The notes below the pieces were generated by a model. The model was not told the origin of the DNA. It saw nothing but the letters and a program-made list of their open reading frames with translations, and searched no databases. A stretch of 64,000 bases of DNA from Amycolatopsis oliviviridis (GTDB taxonomy: Bacteria > Actinomycetota > Actinomycetes > Mycobacteriales > Pseudonocardiaceae). The stretch is taken from the NCBI RefSeq assembly GCF_014654365.1, contig NZ_BNAY01000002.1, forward strand, positions 124,001-188,000. Reading direction: 5' to 3'. Positions 52,899-60,490 of the stretch are shown one piece after another (within the stretch, counting starts at the first letter, position 1; each line of letters starts with the position of its first letter). Made by a program: the position numbers and the translations under genes.

Positions 52899-52935
52899 GT
52901 TGACCGGAACCCTTGATTCGGGCAGAACAATCAAC
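52899..52935 (-). promoter_or_regulatory. Pathway promoter motif, copy 2 (operon 1)
   Basis: GTTGACCGGAA (52899-52909) and AGAACAATCAAC (52924-52935) match the copy at 36456-36491, with only the spacer (14 against 13 nt) and its sequence differing. It stands 56 bp from the first start of operon 1. The 140-bp gap to the HxlR gene otherwise shows no cobalamin riboswitch or other RNA structure that I can recognise. Confidence 0.65.
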
Positions 52936-52983
52936 GAGATGCGCGGCGGGGCCGGGAATGCTATGCCGGGGCGTGAGCGAGCG

Positions 52984-53469
52984 TCAGCGGGCCGCGTCGT
53001 ATGCGGCGGCGAGGCGTTCCAGCACGCCGGGCCTGTCCTGATCCGGCGCCGGCGCACCGAGATGGACCACCCTCAGTTCGGCCATGAACTCGTCCCACAG
53101 TTCCGGCCCGCCCGCGGCGAGCAGCTCGGCTCGCACCCGGAGCCGCTTCGTGGTCGGGCGATGCCGAAGGCCCCATGAACCGAGCTGGGCGAACACGGGA
53201 ACCAGCTGGATCGACGCCTCGGTCAGGCTGTACGCGGCCCGTTTGCCGGGGCCGGCGTCCTCGCGGGTCAGCAGACCGGCCTTGACCAGCCGCTTCAGCC
53301 TGTCGGCCAGGATGTTGGAGGCGATCCCTTCTTCGGAACCGGCGAGCAGCTCGCGGAAATAGCGCCGCGTGCCGAACATGACGTCCCGCAGCACGAGCAG
53401 GCTCCAGCTGTCACCGAACGCCTCGACCGCGGCGTTGATCGGACAGCCCGAACGCGCGGCCTCCGTCAT
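52984..53469 (-). CDS. HxlR-family transcriptional regulator
   Basis: 161 residues. HxlR winged helix: CPINAAVEAFGDSWSLLVLR, then GIASNILADRLKRLVKAGLL and RAAYSLTEASIQLVPVF. The Cys near residue 9 is the usual redox or electrophile sensor. It is divergent from the reductase gene with the TTGCAATC dyad between them, so it probably controls both. It follows operon 1's first gene end-on but is not in the same unit. Confidence 0.9.
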   Translation of the reverse strand: MTEAARSGCPINAAVEAFGDSWSLLVLRDVMFGTRRYFRELLAGSEEGIASNILADRLKRLVKAGLLTREDAGPGKRAAYSLTEASIQLVPVFAQLGSWGLRHRPTTKRLRVRAELLAAGGPELWDEFMAELRVVHLGAPAPDQDRPGVLERLAAAYDAAR

Positions 53470-53492
53470 CCCTTCACCTCCTCGAGAAGTGG

Positions 53493-53538
53493 TTGCAATC
53501 TACCATCACTCGCCCTACCGTGAGGCGGCCGATTGCAA
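53493..53538. promoter_or_regulatory. HxlR operator candidates
   Basis: TTGCAATC at 53493-53500 and GATTGCAA at 53531-53538 form an inverted pair 30 bp apart between the divergent HxlR and reductase genes. This is the usual placement for HxlR-type repressors. Confidence 0.5.
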
Positions 53539-53560
53539 AACGCAAGCAGTAGGAGGCGGG

Positions 53561-54109
53561 ATGGCCGAACCACAGACGGCCGACGGGAAAGTGCTCTGGC
53601 ACTTCACGATGTCGCTGGACGGCTTCGTCGCGGGCCCTGGCCACAGCATGGACTGGATGACGGGCACGACGTTCCGGCCGGACCTGATCGCCGAATACAC
53701 CTCGACGACCGGCGCCGTCCTCGGTGGACGCGACGGCTGGGACGCCTTCCCCGACCCCAGTGGCATTTACGGCGGCGCCTGGACGGGACCGCTGTTCGTC
53801 CTCACGCACCACCCCGAGGACGCGACGCCCACCGACGGGGTCACCTTCCTGAACTGCGACCCGGCCGAAGCGGTCCGGATCGGACTGGAAGCGGCGGACG
53901 GGAAGAACCTGGAAGTGTTCTCACCGAACATCGGCCGCCAGCTGCTCGCATTGGGGTTGATCGACGAGATCGACCTGCACATCGCGCCGGTCCTGCTCGG
54001 CGACGGCATTCGACTGTACGACAACCCGGGCGGGCCGCCGATCCGGCTGCGCGGCGCCGGCGCGGGAGATCCTTTCGCGTCGGTCGACGTCCGGTTCCGC
54101 CCGGCTTAG
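53561..54109 (+). CDS. RibD/DHFR-like reductase
   Basis: 182 residues from the ATG at 53561, with AGGAGG upstream. It has the RibD C-terminal/dihydrofolate-reductase fold: WHFTMSLDGFVAGPGHSMDW, then GAVLGGRDGWDAFPD, LEVFSPNIGRQLLALGLIDE and IDLHIAPVLLGDGIRLY. It probably uses NADPH on a small electrophile; the substrate is unknown. It is the likely HxlR target and is transcribed alone. Confidence 0.87.
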   Translation: MAEPQTADGKVLWHFTMSLDGFVAGPGHSMDWMTGTTFRPDLIAEYTSTTGAVLGGRDGWDAFPDPSGIYGGAWTGPLFVLTHHPEDATPTDGVTFLNCDPAEAVRIGLEAADGKNLEVFSPNIGRQLLALGLIDEIDLHIAPVLLGDGIRLYDNPGGPPIRLRGAGAGDPFASVDVRFRPA

Positions 54110-54131
54110 CGATGTTCGGCGGCCGTCGCAC

Positions 54132-54288
54132 TTAGTCGACTAATTGCAGAAGCTTTGAGTCTGCGCCAGCAGATGATGGCGCAGCCAAGGATGGGGAAGC
54201 CTTCGCGAATGTCGTCGCAGACCCGTTCTCACGGACCGCACACCCAGGATCATTCCGTCAGGACCCCGTTAGTCGACTAATTGCAGAA
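54132..54288. repeat. Two exact 20-bp direct repeats flanking a 117-bp segment
   Basis: TTAGTCGACTAATTGCAGAA occurs at 54132-54151 and 54269-54288. Each contains the palindrome TTAGTCGACTAA. The 117 bp between them are not coding as far as I can see. The reverse strand reads a short open frame (D-D-I-R-E-G-F-P-I-L-G-C-A-I) that may be a remnant of a mobile gene. They could be a recombination or excision scar. Confidence 0.5.
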
Positions 54289-54349
54289 CTTGCCGATTCA
54301 CGAAGGTGGCGATTCAGTTCCACCAGTACGCCAGGCCTTCAGCAAGCGG

Positions 54350-54694
54350 CTAGTTCCGGTTGCCATAGGACTGCTCACAGGGATACCCGTCGCGGTCGGC
54401 GTCCCAGCTGAGCGGTCGCCCGGCGTTCACCCACGAGTTGTACGCGTACACGTACGAGAACCCTTCGGCGAACAGGCGCTGGCATGACGTGAGCGAAGGC
54501 GCCCGCGTGACCGTCACCGGTGGCTCCACCACGACCACCGAAGTGGTCGGCGGCGCGACGACCGCGGTGGTCGTCGAGGGCGGCACGATCTCCCGGACGA
54601 CGGTGACCGGTGTCCCGGTGGTCGTCGTCCCGCAGGCGCCCAGTGCCGCGACGGCACCCGCCGAAACCAGCAATGCCGCGACCATCCTGTTCAT
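54350..54694 (-). CDS. Excalibur-domain lipoprotein
   Basis: 114 residues from the ATG at 54694. The lipobox LGAC is at about 17-20. A long Thr/Val/Pro-rich linker (VVREIVPPSTTTAVVAPPTT) precedes the Excalibur calcium motif WDADRDGYPCE (about 100). It should be an extracellular, lipid-anchored protein of unknown role. The start at 54694 was preferred to a longer upstream frame because the signal peptide then begins at the N-terminus. Confidence 0.83.
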   Translation of the reverse strand: MNRMVAALLVSAGAVAALGACGTTTTGTPVTVVREIVPPSTTTAVVAPPTTSVVVVEPPVTVTRAPSLTSCQRLFAEGFSYVYAYNSWVNAGRPLSWDADRDGYPCEQSYGNRN

Positions 54695-54710
54695 AGCCTC
54701 GCCTCTCGGT

Positions 54711-54749
54711 GGAACCGCCGAATCCTCACGAGAGGAGAACGGCGGTTCC
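54711..54749 (-). terminator. Hairpin terminator after the PhnB-like gene
   Basis: GGAACCGCCG (54711-54720) pairs with CGGCGGTTCC (54740-54749) across a 19-nt loop, a perfect 10-bp stem. It lies downstream of the minus-strand gene ending at 54839 and before the next start at 54694. Confidence 0.5.
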
Positions 54750-54838
54750 GCCGGTGGCATCACAGGTTTCGCGCGATCGGAGCCGCAAGTCCCCGGAAGT
54801 CGGGAGCTTCGACCCGGATCGGACAGGGCCGGAATGCC

Positions 54839-55246
54839 CTAGGACTGGACGACGTTCACCATCCACAGGATGCCGAACTTGTCGGCACAGGCGCCGAATT
54901 CGTCACCCCACATCTGCTTTTCGAACGGGACCGAAACTGTGCCCTCCGCGGAGAGTTTCTCCCAGTACCCGCGCAATTCCTCGCCGTCATCACCACTGAG
55001 GCTGACCGAAACATTCGTACCGGGACGGTGTTCCATTCCCGGCGGCGTGTCCGACGCCATGATCGTGTAGCCGCTCGGCGATTCGAGCTGGCCGTGCATG
55101 ATCTGGTCCTCCACCGGCGAACCCGCCATACCGGACTCGCCGAACGTGTTCAGCTTCAGTTCTCCGCCGAACACCGACTTGTAGAACTCCATGGCCTGCC
55201 GGGCGTCACCGGCGAAGCTGAGGTAAGGATTGAGACGGCTAGCCAC
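54839..55246 (-). CDS. PhnB-like VOC protein
   Basis: 135 residues from the GTG at 55246 with AAGGAG upstream; earlier frames lack a ribosome site. PhnB/3-demethylubiquinone-like VOC pattern: LNPYLSFAGDARQAMEFYKS, then GELKLNTFGESG and QMWGDEFGACADKFGILWMV. Binding partners are unknown; many such proteins bind antibiotics or small electrophiles. It is transcribed alone. Confidence 0.86.
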   Translation of the reverse strand: MASRLNPYLSFAGDARQAMEFYKSVFGGELKLNTFGESGMAGSPVEDQIMHGQLESPSGYTIMASDTPPGMEHRPGTNVSVSLSGDDGEELRGYWEKLSAEGTVSVPFEKQMWGDEFGACADKFGILWMVNVVQS

Positions 55247-55509
55247 TGAAACGCTCCTTCGGTTCGGGACACGAGCATCCTGGCAGACACCTCCGGACAC
55301 GACAATGTCCGCACTACGGCCGGGTGAATTCCTTCGCGTATCGGAAATTCAACCCCGTTCACTGGCGCGGTGAGCAATTCTCCATTACCTCCCGGCAGCC
55401 GAATCAACCCTGTCGCGAAAGCCGCTTTGCCGCCCCCGAGAGTGCCATGACTCCCCAGCCGGCCAAGCCGGCCGAGCGAGCCACTCGACCGAGCCAGCCG
55501 AACCGATCC

Positions 55510-55557
55510 TCGATAACTGTCGATTGACTTTCGATAGATAAGGCTCGATACTCGATC
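55510..55557 (+). promoter_or_regulatory. Leaderless promoter with TCGATA repeats
   Basis: TTGACT (55524-55529), 17 nt and GATACT (55547-55552) form a good housekeeping promoter whose -10 ends 6 nt before the ATG at 55559, so the message probably starts at the start codon. Five TCGAT-type repeats (55510, 55520, 55531, 55545 and 55552) overlap it and are candidate sites for the XRE protein encoded next. The remainder of the 312-bp gap (55247-55500) shows nothing else that I can assign. Confidence 0.55.
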
Positions 55558-55558
55558 C

Positions 55559-56038
55559 ATGTTCACGGCACAGCGGGCAGTCGCGCCGCTCAGAATGTTC
55601 CTCGTGGTGCTGTTCGGGATCCTCGTCCTGTTCCAGACCATGTCGCTGCCCGGGCAGTTCGCGTACCTGGCGCGACACGACCCGGAAATGGCCTACCTTC
55701 GCTGGCCCGCCACGGCGGTCTCCGTCTTCTGGGTGCTGTGCGTCCAGGTGGTGATCGTCGCCACCTGGCAGCTGCTCACTCTGGTAAAACGCGACCGGAT
55801 TTTCACCGAGGCGTCCCTGAAGTGGGTGGACGCCATCGTGTGGTCGATCCTCGCCGGCTGGCTGGTGCTGGCGGGCGTGTTCCTCTACGTCGGCTTCAAT
55901 GCCGACGACCCGGCCCTGCCACTGCTGTTGTTCTTGGCGTTGACCGGCGGCGCCGTACTGTTCTTCCTCATGATCGTGTTGCGCACGCTGCTGCGGCAGG
56001 CCACCTCGCTGCGTTCCGACCTGGAACAGGTGATCTGA
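55559..56038 (+). CDS. DUF2975 membrane protein
   Basis: 159 residues with four membrane segments (about 12-32, 55-80, 98-118 and 125-145). It is of the DUF2975 type commonly paired with a small XRE regulator: LRMFLVVLFGILVLFQTMSL, then VDAIVWSILAGWLVLAGVFL. Its stop overlaps the next start (TGATG). It probably acts as a membrane sensor or target of the regulator. Confidence 0.78.
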   Translation: MFTAQRAVAPLRMFLVVLFGILVLFQTMSLPGQFAYLARHDPEMAYLRWPATAVSVFWVLCVQVVIVATWQLLTLVKRDRIFTEASLKWVDAIVWSILAGWLVLAGVFLYVGFNADDPALPLLLFLALTGGAVLFFLMIVLRTLLRQATSLRSDLEQVI

Positions 56039-56253
56039 TGCCGATCGTCGTCCGCATCGACGTCGAACTGGCCAAACGCAAGATGAGTGTCGGCGAATTC
56101 GCCGAACTCGTCGGGCTCACCCCGGCGAACGTGGCGGTGCTGAAGAACGGCCGGGCCAAGGCTGTCCGGTTCAGCACGCTGGAAGCGATGTGCCGGGTTC
56201 TCGGCTGCCAGCCCGGCGACCTGCTCGAATGGGTCGACGAGGAGACGGCCTAG
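56038..56253 (+). CDS. YozG-like XRE regulator
   Basis: 71 residues from the ATG at 56038. It is one compact Cro/XRE domain (LAKRKMSVGEFAELVGLTPA, then LKNGRAKAVRFSTLEAMCRV) with no extra domain. It is translationally coupled to the DUF2975 gene, and its likely site is the repeat-bearing promoter 480 bp upstream. It is convergent with the P450 gene, whose stop it overlaps. Confidence 0.88.
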   Translation: MPIVVRIDVELAKRKMSVGEFAELVGLTPANVAVLKNGRAKAVRFSTLEAMCRVLGCQPGDLLEWVDEETA

Positions 56254-57566
56254 GTCAAGGCCGCGAACTTCAGGTGGAAGTTGTCCAGCGTCGCGGGCAA
56301 CGGCCGTTCCGGGCCGAGGACGGCACCGGCGAGCAGCTCGAAACGGCGACCGTGGATCAGGTGCGCGAGCATCGTGCTGGCGCAGAACAGCACCAGGTCC
56401 CGGCCCGGGCAGATGGCAGGCCCGGCGCTGAAGGGGACCAGCGCGGGATTGGCCGCCGCGCTGCCGTCCAGCCAGATCCCGGGTTCGAACCGGTCGGCGT
56501 AGGACAGGCGTTCCGGATCGCGGTGGAAGAACGGGGTGAAGATCAGGATCGTCGTCCCCGCCGGACCCCAGGGAGTCTTCGCCGTGCTCTCGCGCAACAA
56601 GGCGGGGGTGGTCGGCCACAGCCGGACCGATTCGAGGGCGCAGGCACGCAGGTACGGGAACTGGTTCGGCGCGGTCAGGTCGGCGGTGGCGACCTCTTCG
56701 GCGGCGCGTTCCAGCGCTGCGGGGTGAGTGGCGAGCAACGCGAGCGCGCGGAAGGTGACGATCCCCGCGGCGTCGAAGGCGAAGAGCCAGTGCGCGACCT
56801 GGTCGGCGATGACCTCCATGGTCCGCTCGCCGGACGGGCCCACCGACGCGATGGCCTCGGCCAGGCTCCCCGGCTCAGCCCGTTCCAGATGACCGATGAG
56901 CCGGGTACGGAACTGGTCGTGGAGCCGGTCCCGCCGGGGGTGCGCGTATGCCCAGTTCGCGTCTTTGCGCAGGCGGGCGAGCGCGTCGGTGAGGCCGTCA
57001 TCGTCCACCGCGGACTCGCCGAGGGTGATCCGGCGGACCAGCCGCCACCAGGCGACGTTGAAGGTGTCCCAATCCAGCGTGCCGCGCTGCCGCAGCGAAG
57101 CCGCTTCCTCGCCGATCGCCGCGGCGAAGGGGACTGCGAGGTCGTGGAGCGGGCGGCCGGGTTCGAGAACGTCTTCGTTGAAGCGGCGGCGGGGCGGCCG
57201 GTCCGTCGCGTCCGAGATCAGGACGCCGTGCGGCTGGAAGTGCCCCAGCGCCGCCCGCTTCTCCTTGGTCGACGGGCTGAACGGGACCGGCGCGGCGGCG
57301 AGCACCTCGGCCACGTCTTCACCGGACAGCGCAAGATCGATCGAACGGCCGGGCACCCGCAGCCGCAGCGGCCCCGCGCCGTATCGGGTCCGAAGCCGGC
57401 GCAGCAGCTGCACGGCGGGCCGGTCCAGCTGGAGTTTCTGCGCCGCGGCCAGTCCCAGCGGACGCCGTTTGATCACCCCGCCCGCGAGCGTGGGCAGCAC
57501 GACCCGCAGTGCGACACGGATGGTGTCCCGGACGGAAGCGATGGCAGGTTCGGTGGTGGTCGCCAT
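56250..57566 (-). CDS. Cytochrome P450
   Basis: 438 residues. The heme loop FSAGPAICPGRDLVLF gives the Cys ligand at 386, the K-helix ESVRLWP gives E-x-x-R, and IVTFRALALLATHPAALER lies in the region after helix I. The acid-alcohol pair typical of helix I is not obvious. It resembles actinomycete P450s used in secondary or fatty-acid metabolism. There is no ferredoxin or reductase gene next to it. It is transcribed alone, with its start facing the UdgX gene. Confidence 0.9.
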   Translation of the reverse strand: MATTTEPAIASVRDTIRVALRVVLPTLAGGVIKRRPLGLAAAQKLQLDRPAVQLLRRLRTRYGAGPLRLRVPGRSIDLALSGEDVAEVLAAAPVPFSPSTKEKRAALGHFQPHGVLISDATDRPPRRRFNEDVLEPGRPLHDLAVPFAAAIGEEAASLRQRGTLDWDTFNVAWWRLVRRITLGESAVDDDGLTDALARLRKDANWAYAHPRRDRLHDQFRTRLIGHLERAEPGSLAEAIASVGPSGERTMEVIADQVAHWLFAFDAAGIVTFRALALLATHPAALERAAEEVATADLTAPNQFPYLRACALESVRLWPTTPALLRESTAKTPWGPAGTTILIFTPFFHRDPERLSYADRFEPGIWLDGSAAANPALVPFSAGPAICPGRDLVLFCASTMLAHLIHGRRFELLAGAVLGPERPLPATLDNFHLKFAALT

Positions 57567-57638
57567 ACAGCCCGGCTACCCGGCTCGGTGGACGCGTAAC
57601 CCGGTTTGTCCAGGGCCTGGGAAGGGAACCCGAGCGCC

Positions 57639-58256
57639 ATGGCGACCAAGGCACCCGGAGCGGACCCTCCCGACACCGCCGACCTGGGCGAGCTCCGTTC
57701 GGCGGCGTCCGGCTGCCGCGGCTGCGACCTTCATCGCGACGCGACCCAGACCGTCTTCGGTGAAGGACCCCGCGAGGCGGAGGTCATGGTGGTCGGCGAA
57801 CAACCCGGCGACCAGGAGGATCGGGCAGGTGCCCCGTTCGTCGGGCCGGCCGGGCGGCTGCTCGACCGCGCTCTCGACGAGGCGGGTTTCGACCGCCGGA
57901 CGATCTACGTCACCAACGCGGTCAAGCACTTCAAGTTCCAGCGCGACGAACGCGGCAAGCGGCGCATCCACAAGACGCCGTCGAAGACCGAGATCGTCGC
58001 CTGCCGCCCCTGGCTGCGCGCGGAGCTGGCGGCGGTCCATCCCGAGCTGCTGATCGTCCTCGGCGCAACGGCCGCGAAGACGCTGCTGGGTGACGATTTC
58101 CGCATCACCCGCAGCCGTGGCGAGAGGATCGAGCTACCCGAGTTCGACACCACTGCCGTCGCCACGGTCCACCCGTCGGCGGTACTGCGCGCGCCGGACC
58201 GCGACGAAGCCTACCGGGCCTTCGTCGCGGATCTCGTGGCAGCGCGCGGACGCTGA
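57639..58256 (+). CDS. udgX: UdgX-type uracil-DNA-binding/crosslinking protein
   Basis: 205 residues from the ATG at 57639; an earlier frame start at 57606 has no ribosome site. Family-4-like UDG fold with 4Fe-4S: SGCRGCDLHRDATQTVFGEG, then VMVVGEQPGDQEDRAGAPFV. The diagnostic R-loop is KRRIHKTPS, whose His forms the covalent bond to the deoxyribose of an excised uracil. VLGATAAKTLLG and ATVHPSAVLR complete it. It protects against uracil in DNA by unusual suicide chemistry. Confidence 0.93.
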   Translation: MATKAPGADPPDTADLGELRSAASGCRGCDLHRDATQTVFGEGPREAEVMVVGEQPGDQEDRAGAPFVGPAGRLLDRALDEAGFDRRTIYVTNAVKHFKFQRDERGKRRIHKTPSKTEIVACRPWLRAELAAVHPELLIVLGATAAKTLLGDDFRITRSRGERIELPEFDTTAVATVHPSAVLRAPDRDEAYRAFVADLVAARGR

Positions 58257-58257
58257 G

Positions 58258-58449
58258 TCAGGCCACTTCGGAGCTGCGGCCGCCGTCGTGCAGGCCGAGC
58301 ATGTCCAGCAACGTCGCGCAGTCTTCGGCGCTCGTCGCCCGTGAAGCCACGGCGAGAGCGGCCTTGCGGCGAATGGCCTCCTGCTCCGGCGTGTCCTGGC
58401 CTTCCGGCAGCAGGTCGGGCACCGGGTGCAAGCCGAGTTCGTTCCTCAT
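58258..58449 (-). CDS. Small conserved protein of unknown function
   Basis: 63 residues from the ATG at 58449 (GGGGGAA upstream). It contains PVPDLLPEGQDTPEQEAIRR and a helical C-terminus ending MLGLHDGGRSSEVA. It has the look of a common actinobacterial small protein; no domain is known. A GTTC-N14-GGGTAC promoter lies upstream, so it is probably a stress-regulon member. Confidence 0.65.
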   Translation of the reverse strand: MRNELGLHPVPDLLPEGQDTPEQEAIRRKAALAVASRATSAEDCATLLDMLGLHDGGRSSEVA

Positions 58450-58486
58450 CGGTTCCCCCTTGGGTGAAGGACAACGTGTCGATCTG

Positions 58487-58510
58487 GTACCCGCGATCGC
58501 GGGTTTGAAC
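58487..58510 (-). promoter_or_regulatory. SigF-like promoter overlapping a 16-bp palindrome
   Basis: On the minus strand GTTC (58507-58510), N14 and GGGTAC (58487-58492) precede the small gene. The element includes ACCCGCGATCGCGGGT (58489-58504), a perfect palindrome that could be a repressor site or simply an overlap of the -10. Confidence 0.5.
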
Positions 58511-58567
58511 ACAGGTGTCCCCATTCGGAGGCGTGGAGACACGACAGCTTTACTCCGTCCGTGTGAT

Positions 58568-59530
58568 TCAGCCCCGCAGCGCGGGGAGGAGGGTGTCCTC
58601 GGCGAACCGGAGGAAGCCTTCCTGCTGGTCCCCGCCGATCTGGATCAGCGCGAGGTCGGTGAAGCCCGCCGCCTCGAATTCGCCGGCCTGCTTCACGATC
58701 CCGTCGACGTCCGGCCCGCACGGGATGGCCGCCGCGACGTCCTCCGGTTTGACGAACTGGGTCGCCCCGGCGAACCCCGCGGGCCCCGGCAGTTCGGCGT
58801 TGACCTTCCAGCCGCCGCCGAACCAGCGGAACTGCTCGTGTGCCCGCCGGATCGCGGCGTCGCGGTCCTCACCCCAGGACACCGGCAGCTGGGCGATCTT
58901 CCTGGACGGCGGGCCGAGTTTGGTGGCGTCCCATTCGCGGCTGAGCGAGGCGTCCGGCTCCACCGCGATCATCGCGTCGGCCATCGGCGCGAACCGGGTC
59001 ACCGACTGCGATCCGGACACCGCGACGCCGATCGGGACGCGCTGTTCCGGGAGATCCCAGAGTTTCGCCGAGTCCACCCGGAAGTGGTCACCCGCGTAGT
59101 TGAAGTACCCGCCGTCGAACAGGCCGCCGATGATCTGGACCGCTTCGGCGAGCATCTCGTGGCGGACGTTCGCCGGCGGCCAGCCGCGGCCGACGACGTG
59201 CTCGTTCAGGTTCTCCCCCGCGCCGAGCCCGAGGGTGAACCGGCCGTCCGACAAGGCCTGGACGGTCGCCGCCTTCTGCGCCACCACCGCCGGGTGATAG
59301 CGCATGGTCGGGCAGGTCACGAACGTCATCAGTTCGACCCGATCGGTGCTCTGGGTCACCGCCCCCAACACGCTCCAGGCGTACGGCGAATGGCCCTGCT
59401 CGTCCAGCCAGGGCGAGTAGTGGTCGCTCATCACCTCGAAGTCGAAACCTGCCTTCTCGGCCCCGGCGGCGTACCTCACCAGGTCTTTCGACCCGGCCTG
59501 TTCGGTCATGAGCGTGTAGCCGATGCGCAT
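58568..59530 (-). CDS. F420-type luciferase-like monooxygenase/oxidoreductase (LLM family)
   Basis: 320 residues from the ATG at 59530 (GGAGGG upstream). Bacterial luciferase TIM barrel of the F420-dependent class: MRIGYTLMTEQAGSKDLVRY, then ALSDGRFTLGLGAGENLNEH and VPIGVAVSGSQSVTRFAP. Length and sequence fit the actinobacterial family that reduces or oxidises small organics with F420. Its upstream region has a GTTG-N15-GGGTAC promoter. Confidence 0.87.
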   Translation of the reverse strand: MRIGYTLMTEQAGSKDLVRYAAGAEKAGFDFEVMSDHYSPWLDEQGHSPYAWSVLGAVTQSTDRVELMTFVTCPTMRYHPAVVAQKAATVQALSDGRFTLGLGAGENLNEHVVGRGWPPANVRHEMLAEAVQIIGGLFDGGYFNYAGDHFRVDSAKLWDLPEQRVPIGVAVSGSQSVTRFAPMADAMIAVEPDASLSREWDATKLGPPSRKIAQLPVSWGEDRDAAIRRAHEQFRWFGGGWKVNAELPGPAGFAGATQFVKPEDVAAAIPCGPDVDGIVKQAGEFEAAGFTDLALIQIGGDQQEGFLRFAEDTLLPALRG

Positions 59531-59558
59531 CGAACCCTCCTTCACGTCTGACCTCCGC

Positions 59559-59614
59559 GTACCCGGCCGTTCCCGGGATCAACCGGACGTTTATCCGGTG
59601 AATCGAACGGGGTA
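59559..59614. promoter_or_regulatory. Divergent SigF-type promoters (LLM and Rho_N-like genes)
   Basis: Plus strand: GTTT at 59589-59592, N17, GGGTA at 59610-59614, facing the gene at 59641. Minus strand: GTTG (complement of 59580-59583), N15, GGGTAC (complement of 59559-59564), facing the LLM gene. They are 5-7 bp apart back to back. Confidence 0.6.
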
Positions 59615-59640
59615 CTTGCTCCGGGAAGAGAGGAGCCGCG

Positions 59641-59973
59641 ATGCCCCAGCAGAGTTGGAGCGACAAACGAGAACGTCAGTACGAACACATCAAGGATTCG
59701 GCGAAGGACAGGGGCGCGAGCACCGACCGGGCCGAGGAGATCGCCGCGCGCACGGTGAACAAGAACCGCGCGCAGGCGGGCGAGTCCCGCGAGGCGAGCC
59801 GGACCTCCGTTCAGGACATGTCGCCGCAGCGGCGGGGTGGCAAGCGATCCGGCAACCGCCAGGGCCCGAACGGCCCGACCAAGGACCAGCTCTACAACGA
59901 AGCGAAGAAACGCGGCGTCAAGGGCAGGTCGAAGATGTCCAAAAAGGAGCTTCAGCGCGCCCTCGGCCGTTGA
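59641..59973 (+). CDS. Rho_N/LEM-like small basic protein
   Basis: 110 residues, strongly basic, with the Rho_N-like segment GPTKDQLYNEAKKRGVKGRS and KMSKKELQRAL at the end. The first half (WSDKRERQYEHIKDSAKDRG, then ARTVNKNRAQAGE) is a charged helix. Related proteins are often labelled plasmid stabilisation proteins, but a DNA- or RNA-binding stress role is more plausible. A SigF-type promoter and AGAGGAG precede it. A 9-bp stem hairpin at 59983-60004 follows the gene. Confidence 0.78.
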   Translation: MPQQSWSDKRERQYEHIKDSAKDRGASTDRAEEIAARTVNKNRAQAGESREASRTSVQDMSPQRRGGKRSGNRQGPNGPTKDQLYNEAKKRGVKGRSKMSKKELQRALGR

Positions 59974-59982
59974 TCACGCGTC

Positions 59983-60004
59983 CCGCGGCGGAACCCCGCC
60001 GCGG
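59983..60004 (+). terminator. GC-rich hairpin after the Rho_N-like gene
   Basis: CCGCGGCGG-AACC-CCGCCGCGG is a perfect 9-bp stem with a tetraloop, directly downstream of the stop at 59973. The following anti-sigma-like gene starts 33 bp further on, so some read-through is likely. Confidence 0.5.
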
Positions 60005-60037
60005 ATTCTTCACGGCCACGGACGGATGGGTTTCGTA

Positions 60038-60490
60038 ATGGATGCACAAGGACGGGGCGGTTTGACCCCGCAAACCCGGCCCCAGTCGGACGCGCTGTTC
60101 GACCGGGTCGAACTCTGCCTTCCGGCCGAAGCGGAGCAGATCCCGCTCGTCCGCACGCTCACCCACGGTGTGGTGGCCCGTGCGGATTTCGGCTTGGACG
60201 CCATTTCAGACGCGAAGATGGCCGTCGACGAAGCCTGTTCCCAGCTTGTCCAGCAGGCTGAACCCGGAGCTGTTCTTTGTTGTGTCTTTCACGAGGTACC
60301 GGAGGGGATCGCCGTCTCGATCTCCACGAGGACGGCGCGACCCTTCCTGCCGAGCGAGACGACGTTCGGCTGGCATGTCCTGACCACCTTGACCGGCTCG
60401 GTGGCGGCCCGATGCGAACCGATTCCCGGCGAACTGGGGGGTACGACGACGATCGAACTCGTCTTGGCCCCGGGAACGAGCGACGGGTGA
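60038..60490 (+). CDS. RsbW-like anti-sigma protein with degenerate GHKL motifs
   Basis: 150 residues from the ATG at 60038 (GGATGGG upstream; 60026 is an in-frame alternative). It has the histidine-kinase-like ATPase fold of anti-sigma factors: FGLDAISDAKMAVDEACSQL is the N-box, with the conserved Asn replaced by Gln, and TTFGWHVLTTLTGSV replaces the usual G-x-G-L box. ATP binding or kinase activity may be weak. It overlaps the sigma gene by 4 nt, so it is the probable partner of that sigma factor. Confidence 0.75.
   Translation: MDAQGRGGLTPQTRPQSDALFDRVELCLPAEAEQIPLVRTLTHGVVARADFGLDAISDAKMAVDEACSQLVQQAEPGAVLCCVFHEVPEGIAVSISTRTARPFLPSETTFGWHVLTTLTGSVAARCEPIPGELGGTTTIELVLAPGTSDG

Noticed and set aside
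52844..52983. Cobalamin riboswitch before the glutamate mutase operon
   Set aside because: The leader is short and shows neither a B12-box-like sequence nor the expected stems; only the repeated promoter motif is there.
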